The notes under the pieces are model-generated. The model made no database searches. It was not told where the DNA came from and saw only the letters and a list, made by a program, of their open reading frames with translations. Shown piece after piece: positions 54,301-63,300 of a stretch of DNA of 64,000 nucleotides. The position numbers were made by a program, and so were the translations under genes. The DNA comes from Arcuatula senhousia. Taxonomy: Eukaryota > Mollusca > Bivalvia > Mytilida > Mytilidae. The DNA is taken from assembly GCA_963971305.1 (NCBI GenBank), contig OZ020317.1, forward strand, positions 12,480,001-12,544,000, in the 5' to 3' direction. How positions within the stretch are numbered: the first letter of the stretch is position 1; every line of letters starts with the position of its first letter.

Positions 54301-57300
54301 CTGTCAAAGTCAAAAATGACTGGATTTCTGTAAACAGGAAGTAGGTAGACGACATATCTTAAATCAAATCCTACATTATGGGACCCCAACCTGATGCTGT
54401 ATACCAAATACTAAAATAGTGGCTGTGATAAGGGGTTGCTGAGAAAACTGTAATGCAAATTTCTTCCCTGCCCACTGCTCCACCATTTTAGAACCCAGAT
54501 TTTTCACTCTGTGAAACCCGGCCAAAAATTATACACAAGAATATGCAATCATGTAAATCAGAGTAGGATAATTGATAACCTGTATAACTTATATAAACAT
54601 TCTGACTAGCATTTACCTTGAGTACAGTTTTTACACTGAATCTCAGCGTACAGTCCTGTTCCATCGTTATAAGTTCCGTTAGGACAGCCGAACTCTGTAG
54701 CGATCCTGGTGCCCTCTGGACAATAGTAACCAGGTGGACATACTCCCGAAACTGTGCTCTCTCCACCTGACAAGAAGAAATTATTTCACAATCAACAACA
54801 ACTGACATAAAAGATATTAAAATAACTTCAATTTTGTAGTTTACAATAAAAAAAAAAAAACTTTCAAATCTTTAGAGATCTCTTATTTGTTTTTAAATTT
54901 GAAACATACAATTCCTCAAATTTGTTGCTTAAAAGTTAAAAAGTATAATTTTTCTTTGTTTATTGTGAAACTTTGAACAAATATAAAGGAATGGAAAAAA
55001 AATCCTAATGAACATGGGTAAAATACTTACAGTCTATTTGTGACTATTTCAGGACTGGATTTGAATTATATGCATTTTATTTAGACCATGGGCCAATTGC
55101 AGAAACACAAACAGTGGCAAATGGCCTCGTTGAAGGCTGCTGGCAGTTGTCCATTGTGGTTTTTCTAAATTGCCGCTTAATTGTGGGCTGTGTTGCGTAC
55201 ACTTATTCCACATCTCATTATTTTCTATTACAACCTATAAACAAGAGGTGTCTATGAGCCATAACAACCAAATCTTACCATTACAATAGTATCCTTGTGT
55301 ACATGGAGTACATTGAGAAGCATCATACAAATCTGATCTATCAGAGAAGGTTCCGGATGGGCATGGGTAGGTCTTTGACGAGGGTGTCTGTAGGGGACAG
55401 TAGTATCCAGGGAAGCAGGGCTCTGGGGGGTTGTCTGGCCAGCCTGTCAAAACACAAACAATATTCTAAGACATGCGTCAGTAATAATTTTGTATTTCTG
55501 GTTTGAATAAATCATCTTGCCGTGTCTTTTCAATTCTCATATGAATTTCATCAATGGTGTAATTTTCAAAACATTTCAGAAGCCTTACAATAAAACTTCT
55601 GACACAAATAATTGATTAACCATACATTTCCAAAACAAAATTCAAAGAACATGAAAATGATTGTCTACTAAAACTAATATGCCTCTACAAATTGCAAAAT
55701 AAGCCCCCCCCCCCCAATAATTGGCTGTGAAAAAAATACCATCTAAATTGTAATTCAATTGTTTTATCACAATCATTAAAACAGTCAAATAAAGCTTTTC
55801 CTGTTTTAGTCTTTTAAATTGTTTCATTTATAACTGCACCAGAGTGGAATGCATTTTCTTTACAAACAAATGAGGTATCAAAGATATCAACAATTGTGGG
55901 GGAAAATAGACAAGCAAACTATTTTTATTAGTAAAAGAGTTTTTACATATATCTTAAGATAGCAAGCTCAAACAACACAAGTACGTGTGAACTTACCACT
56001 GGCCCAATCACAGTACATTCCAAGAGGACAAGTGTCACATTCGTCAGCAGATGTCAGGTCAGTTCTGTTAGAGTACGACCCAGGTGGGCAGGGGTGCTGG
56101 TCGACCTCAATCGTACCACGAGGGCAGAAATAACCTAAAATAAAAGAACAAAAATGAAATAAATCTCCCCTATGATAAAATATATCAGCAACTAGTGACC
56201 TATTTTTCATCCATTAAATATTAAAAAAGTAATGGATGTTAAAAATATAGTTAAATGCACATAAGTTTCAGTTACTACTAGTATGTTTACGCATAGATTT
56301 GGTCATTACCAGAAAACCATGATCAAAATATCAAGTGAAAACGATAGCATGTTATATTCACTTTATTTTCACCAAACATCAATTTGGTTATTACTGTATA
56401 TTAGATTCTTCTTTTTTACTGATTGAACAAATTTTTAAAAATATACATTTTTTACTATGTTTTTTATATGTAAAGATATCAAATTTTGACATTTTTACAT
56501 TGCTATGTGTATATATTTAGATTTGGACATGCAGTATAACCTCAAAAATACGAAGAACTTACCAACTTTACATGGTAATACATGTAAAGAAAAAGAACTT
56601 ACCAACTTTACATGGTAATACATGTAAAGAAAAAGAACTTACCAACTTTACAAGGTAACACAGATGCTGTCTGGTTAGTCTCAGGACAGGCAAACCCAGG
56701 TTCACACGCCTTACAGTTGAGAGGGTGACCAGTATTGGACAGGTTGTTGTAGGTCCCTGGTTCACATGGGATGGGCGAGGTCCTAGGCTCAGACTGGGTA
56801 CCGGCAGGGCAGTAGAAACCAGCAGGGCACGGGATACATTCAGTGGCATCTGGAAAATTAATGAATGCATTAATGAAGTTGGCAGGAATCCTTGGGTTTT
56901 TCCATCAAAATAAGGTTTGTTTTTTTTTTTGCACGGTATTCACATTAAGGTCTTTATTACATCATAAATATCTGTTTTACAATATTTTTTTTTCATTGTC
57001 TAATCACTTTTTCACAGGTTTTAACAGTTAAATTATGGAAATGTTATAGCTATGAAAAAAGCAGAGAAAACCTTTTCCCACCAAATTTTGAACTCTTATT
57101 ATCATTACACCAAGTACGGTAACCTATCAAAATTTTCAAATGATTTTATATTTTCAATCATTCCCTTATAATTTAAGGCATAAATTTCAAAATCTCATCA
57201 CTCTGACACCCTCAAACATCCTTAAGATATATGTACAATGTAATTCTAAGTTACATAAAATATCTTGATTATTATTTTTCATTAAAGTTTCAACACTTTT

Positions 57301-60300
57301 CAATACCTTTTTATTAGAAGATTCAATATTATCAGAATTATTAATCTCATAATTTTTTTTTATTATTTCAAAAGTCAAGACAATAAAAGGTTATAAGGCA
57401 AAATAAAATTCCATTCACTTTGCATAATGGATATGATCTTCTTAAAAATATTTGTAATTTTTTATATACACTCTTTTTCACTTACACTTACATTAATGCA
57501 GATGAAAGCTTCCATACCCTTTGCAAATGCTATAAATTCATGAATTTTTACCTTTAACCCTATTTCAAAATATACTTACTTCAATATCCTTTATAAGGGC
57601 CATAACTTCCTGTGAGAATTTTAACCTTTATCCCTTTTTAAAAAAAATACATTACTATATCCTTTACAAGGGCCGTAACTTCCTGTGAGAATTTTAACCT
57701 TTATCCCTTTTAAAAAAAAATACATACTACTATATCCTTTACAAGGGCCACAACTTTCCTTGAGAATTTTAACCACTATCCCTATTTTCATAAAATACAT
57801 ACTTCTATATCCTTTATCGGGGCCATAAGTTCCTGTTGGACAAGCATTCTGGAAACCTGAGGCCTGGTTGCCTACACAGTAGAACCCAGCGGGGCAGTCA
57901 ATCCCGTCTGTTGTAGATCCCTGGGGGCAGTACTTGGCCTCTGGGCAGGGCTTACACAGGCTGACACTGGTAGCATTCATTTCATCAAGGTAAGTCCCAC
58001 CTAGAAAATTTTGTTATAAAAATTAATATCTGAGCATAGCAAGCTTATAAATGTAGAAAATCTACCAAAATTGCACAAGACTTGAGAAAAATGATGGAAG
58101 AAAGATCATTCTGTCACTCATTCAGGTTTTCTGAAGTTTTCTGCACAAGCTGAAAAACAGAAGAAAATACTATCACATTGACCCTTATTACTGTAAACAT
58201 ACCTATTTTGGCGGTTACTTATTTTCACTATTTCACGATTTTATCCAAGTTCCCAAGTACTTTATTTCGCGAACTTTGCTCACTATTCTATTCATTTCAT
58301 ACAATTTATTTCATTTCTGGGGTATTTGATTTCGTGAAAAAAATTTCACCGCGAAATCCGTGAAAATAAATACCTTGCAAAAATAAGTACGCTTACATTA
58401 TTTCTTTCTCATTGATTAAAATTATCTTTTCCATGGAAATGATCTTTTTCTAATTTTCAAGTCTATGCAAGCTTATGAATGATAATGAGATGTGGTATAA
58501 GTGTATGCTACATAACCTACAATATAAAGATAATTTATAACATCAGAAACGAAGAGCAGCCGTACATGTATTACACTGAGCATTTGTCGGAGGGTAAAAA
58601 ATCTCCCTCAAAACATTTGCTTTTGTTGTTTTATAAGATCTAACATACCTGGACATGGGTATTGTACACTGAGGGTGGTCCCTGCCAAACAGTAGTGTCC
58701 AACTGGGCATGGATAGTCTGTATACCCCACTTCTCCTGGTCCTTGACAGTAGTAACCTGAAAAACAGAAATTGATTGACAACAATAATACAAAACATGCA
58801 TAAATGTGTAACTTTAAAATTATAAACCTATGGATTCACAACTAAAGCGCAAGAACATAGTCTTAAAAGCCAACAATACTTAAAACTTCTCTTATCTTCT
58901 TTTGACTTAGATATCTCTCTAAACAATAACCACTCTATATTGAGTGGCAATAAGATACTCCAAATAATCCAAATAAGTCACAATCATTTCCTGAAACCCT
59001 TAAAACAATCTTAAACCCTAGAAATTATCGACAATTCAGTCTTGGTTCTTTTATTAAACAGTCACTAGAACTGAAGAGAGGGGGCTCACAGACTAATTTA
59101 TGATTTTGTCGATGTTTTGTTTTTGTTTATAACTTTATTTCTATTTTTTCTGTCAAATATTTAATTTGTATTGATTTACATGACAATAAAGTATTATTAT
59201 AACTGCCTCACTTTCGTGTAAGATGACCATGATGGTATTGTGCATGAAAAATTGGTTGTCTCCTCTCATGTTTTGCTTGTTTCAATGCATTCCTTTTGCC
59301 AAAAAAAAAACTTTGGTCACTCTTGAATGATCAGCCAGTCTTTCCCAAGAACTAATGGTATAACCTATTGTGGTTTCATTATTTTTTGTAGAGTTTCAAT
59401 TTTCATGGTCTTTATATAAGATGTTGAGCCACAAAATCTGGTTTTCTACAAGAAGGAAATATAACATTGCTTTTTGTACTGTAGACTTCAGCATCACAAA
59501 TTTAAAAAACAACAAACTGACGTCTCTTCGTCAATCCAAGAAAATAAATGAATCCACAGTGTTAGACTTACCAGGAGGACAAACTACACAAGCACTAGCG
59601 TCAAACGATCCATTGTACTGATTATAAGTTCCCGGCTCGCATCGGTAGAAGTTTTTCCCATCACACCAGCCTCCCTGGGGGCAAAGTCCATCAGAAGGGG
59701 CGGGGCTGGTAGACCCCATGGCACACTGGTAACCTTCGTCACATGGTATACAGGCAGTGGAACCACCATTAGAGTATGTTCCAGGTGGACATTCTGATCT
59801 TCTTGAATCTAAAAAAGACCATTTTAGCCAGCTAATTAAATGGGTAAAGAGTGGACATATGGAGAAACTATCTTAAATACTGTTAGTGTACTAGTACTAG
59901 TTTGAGAGGGTACTTTTTTACCTTTTTATCTTTCCTTGATAATCTAGGGATTTGTTTGAATTCTATGTATTGTATTTTTAGTCTTGGGACGATGCAAGAC
60001 AGCCGGCAGTGACCTCTGTTCATGTTGAAGACTGCTGGCTGTTTTCCATTGTGATTTTTTAAATTGCCGTTTCTTTAATGATGGTTGTGTTGCATACACT
60101 TATTCCACATCTCTTTATCGTCCATATAATTATACAAATGTTGGCGCAATTAAAATACATATTTAAGCATGTTTCAAAAAAATCTAATATTAACTTGGTA
60201 AGTTTCTTTGAAAAAATTTATTTTGTTGACATATGTATGAATTTCTGAGATACATTCAGGAAAATTTAAAAAGATTTTCTTTGCACCTTTCAGTTTTTAA

Positions 60301-63300
60301 AAGAGGGAAATCATTCTCTGCATTAAATTTTTTTTTTACTTAAGATGCATCTTTAAGATGTAACTGGTAAGTAAATGATATATTCAAATCAACCAATCGA
60401 AAGATCCCTTACATTCAGGGTCTGGGCAGTAGTATCCTGGTTCACATCCTGTACAGTTCGTTGACCCTGCTGCACTGTAAAATCCAGGTTGACACAGGGT
60501 TTGACCTTTGGTGGTGTGGGGGCAGTAGTACCCCTCCTCACAGATGGTACATTCTTTCTGGTTACCAAGGGAATAGTATCCAGGGTCACAATCTTTACTT
60601 GAAAAAAATGAAAATTTCATGGTAAAATTTTGTATCAAAACTTATTTTCCCATGCAATTCACATCATGAATAGAATAAATTACACATTTATGTTTTAGAT
60701 ATTTCCTAATGAAACAGCACCAAGGTTTTTTTTAGTTCTTTTTACCATCCTTTAATGTCCAAAGCCCTTATATAACCTATAGTGTTGCTAAATGCTAAGG
60801 CGTAAAACACAGACCCACTCACTCACACACAATCATGAACAAATGAACAACAGAAAAATAAATTAAACTCATCCTTGACATACCATACTAAGACTGTCGA
60901 ATTTGTATCCTCTCTGTGCATTACACTGGTTAAACAAAGTCTAATTTCCTAGTGTCACAAATTTACAAAAGTTAACAAATGGACAAAAAAAGAAAGAAAT
61001 GAGACTCATCACAGATATACTTACACTGTTGAATTTGTATCTACATCAGGACATTCCTGCCCAATAGGGCACTGGGTACAGACAGTCTGATTCCCTAGGG
61101 AATAAGTTCCTGGGTCACAATCTATTTCTACATCAGAACTGGTAGTAGGACAGGCCCTGGAAAGAAAATGTATCAACAAACTTTACAATAATAAACAAAC
61201 AAAAAAACATAGGACATTTAACTTCATGGATTGCACATGTCATGCATGTTGATAGAAGAAATATCGCTCTTATATCATCCATGAAAACTAATAAAAATGT
61301 TCCTCGTATGATATATTGAGCTACCACAATTCTATATGTATACAGTACATGTATGTAGTAATTTACATGTACATGTATAAAAGTTTGTTCTATATCTAAA
61401 ACCCCTGAATGAAAAAGTAAATGTACTTCAAGTCAGAAAAATGTAAATCTACCTTTATTAATTTGCAAATGAAATTGAAGAAAAATTTACAAAATTAAAA
61501 TTAATGTTCAGTTTTATGTAATATTTTTCATTTATGCATTACGGAACAGTACAACTTACTTCCCAGCAGGACAAGCCGTACATGCTGTTGACTTCGCCAG
61601 TGAGTAAGTTCCAGGTTCGCATTCATCCGTCTGTGAAGTTGTTGTCAGTGGGCAATAAAATCCTGCTGGGCAATCAGTACAAATTATCGCCCCAGCAGAA
61701 GAGTAGGTTCCTGGAAGACAATCTTCTATGCCTGATCCATCTTTGTTTGGGCAAATCTTTCCTGCTTCACATGTTGTACAGCTGGTGGAGTTCAAATGGG
61801 ACCATTGACCGTCAGAACATGGGATGGCCTTGTCAGATCTGGAAATAAATAAAGATAATATAAACATAACTTGAATAAGGGCCAAGTCATGAAGGGACCA
61901 ATGAAGGACCAGTTTGTGAGATTTTCCACTTATTGGCAATTTGCAGCAATTCCCTTTGATGTTTGCTGGATAAAAAAAAAATCTGTTATGATTGTAAAGA
62001 TGTTTCTCTTCTTCTGATGAAATTTTTTGCATGTCTCCATAAATACTTTTCTATAAGAGCTTATTTTCTGAGGAAGAGTAGAGTTGTGCTGAAGTGGTAA
62101 GTGGAATGATAGAATAATTGACAAGCAGAAAGACAGGGTGATTTCTTTTTACCCACCAAATTTTGCTTAGCAGAGGGTATATAATAATGTAAATTTAAGT
62201 GACATTTATTCAATGAGACCCTGCCAGACAAGCTGAACACGTCATATTTCCCACTTAAAGAAAAAACTTCCAATATCGACCCAGAAATAAAAACTAATTT
62301 AAATTTACGTCACACTTATACAGTAACACCTAGCAGGACATGCTGTACATGTCATATCTCTTGCTAAAAGTACCTCCCAATAATAACCCTTAGATACAAC
62401 TATTGTAAACTTACGTAACACTTATACAATAAGACCCAGCGGGACAGGGTGTACAAGCCATGTTTCCAGCTACAGAGTACCAGCCGTTTTCACACTGTTT
62501 ATTGGCAGAGAAGTCAGTAGCATTGGGACACTCATAACCTGCAGGACATTGGGTGCATTCTGTAGATCCTGGGCTGCTTAAAAATCCTGTGAAAATAGAT
62601 AGAAATAAATTTTATAGCAAAAAAAAAATTAAAACACACAGTATATCAATGTACTTCAATGATGGTCAATAATTTTCACCTATCATCTTATAATCTGTTC
62701 TTGTATCAATTTCAAATAATGTAATATATATAGTAAATTTTGATATTCAGCTTATGGGGAAATTAAAGAGTAGAAAATGGGTCAAAGACAGAAGTGGCTG
62801 GATTTCGTAAAACAGGAAGTAGATGAGCAACAGACCTGACATCGAATCAGACTTTTTGCTGATGCTGCATACCAAATATCAAGAGGCTGTGATTAGCAGT
62901 TGCTGAGAAAACTGCCCGGAAAACTGTTAAGAAAGTATTCTACCCACCCGTGGACATTCTGAATTGTTCATTTCATGAAATCCGGCCAAAAATGAAAGGG
63001 TTTTGAAACAATCTTTCAACTGATCAGCATAACATGCCAGGGTGGCATGCTGAAGGTCTAGCCTTTGCTGTTTGATGAAAATTACTTTCAAGATACTAAA
63101 GATTGGTGATGTTGGATTAAGAGGAAAACTTAATAATGGGGAATGAAACAGCCTTTCAACATACCTGCATTACATGCTGGAGGAGTCAAAGTCTTTGTTG
63201 GAACATTGATTGGCTCCAGATGGTGTTGTTAAAGGGGAAAACTTAAGAATGGGGAATGAAACAACATTTCTACAAACCTGCATTACATGCTGAAGGGGCA

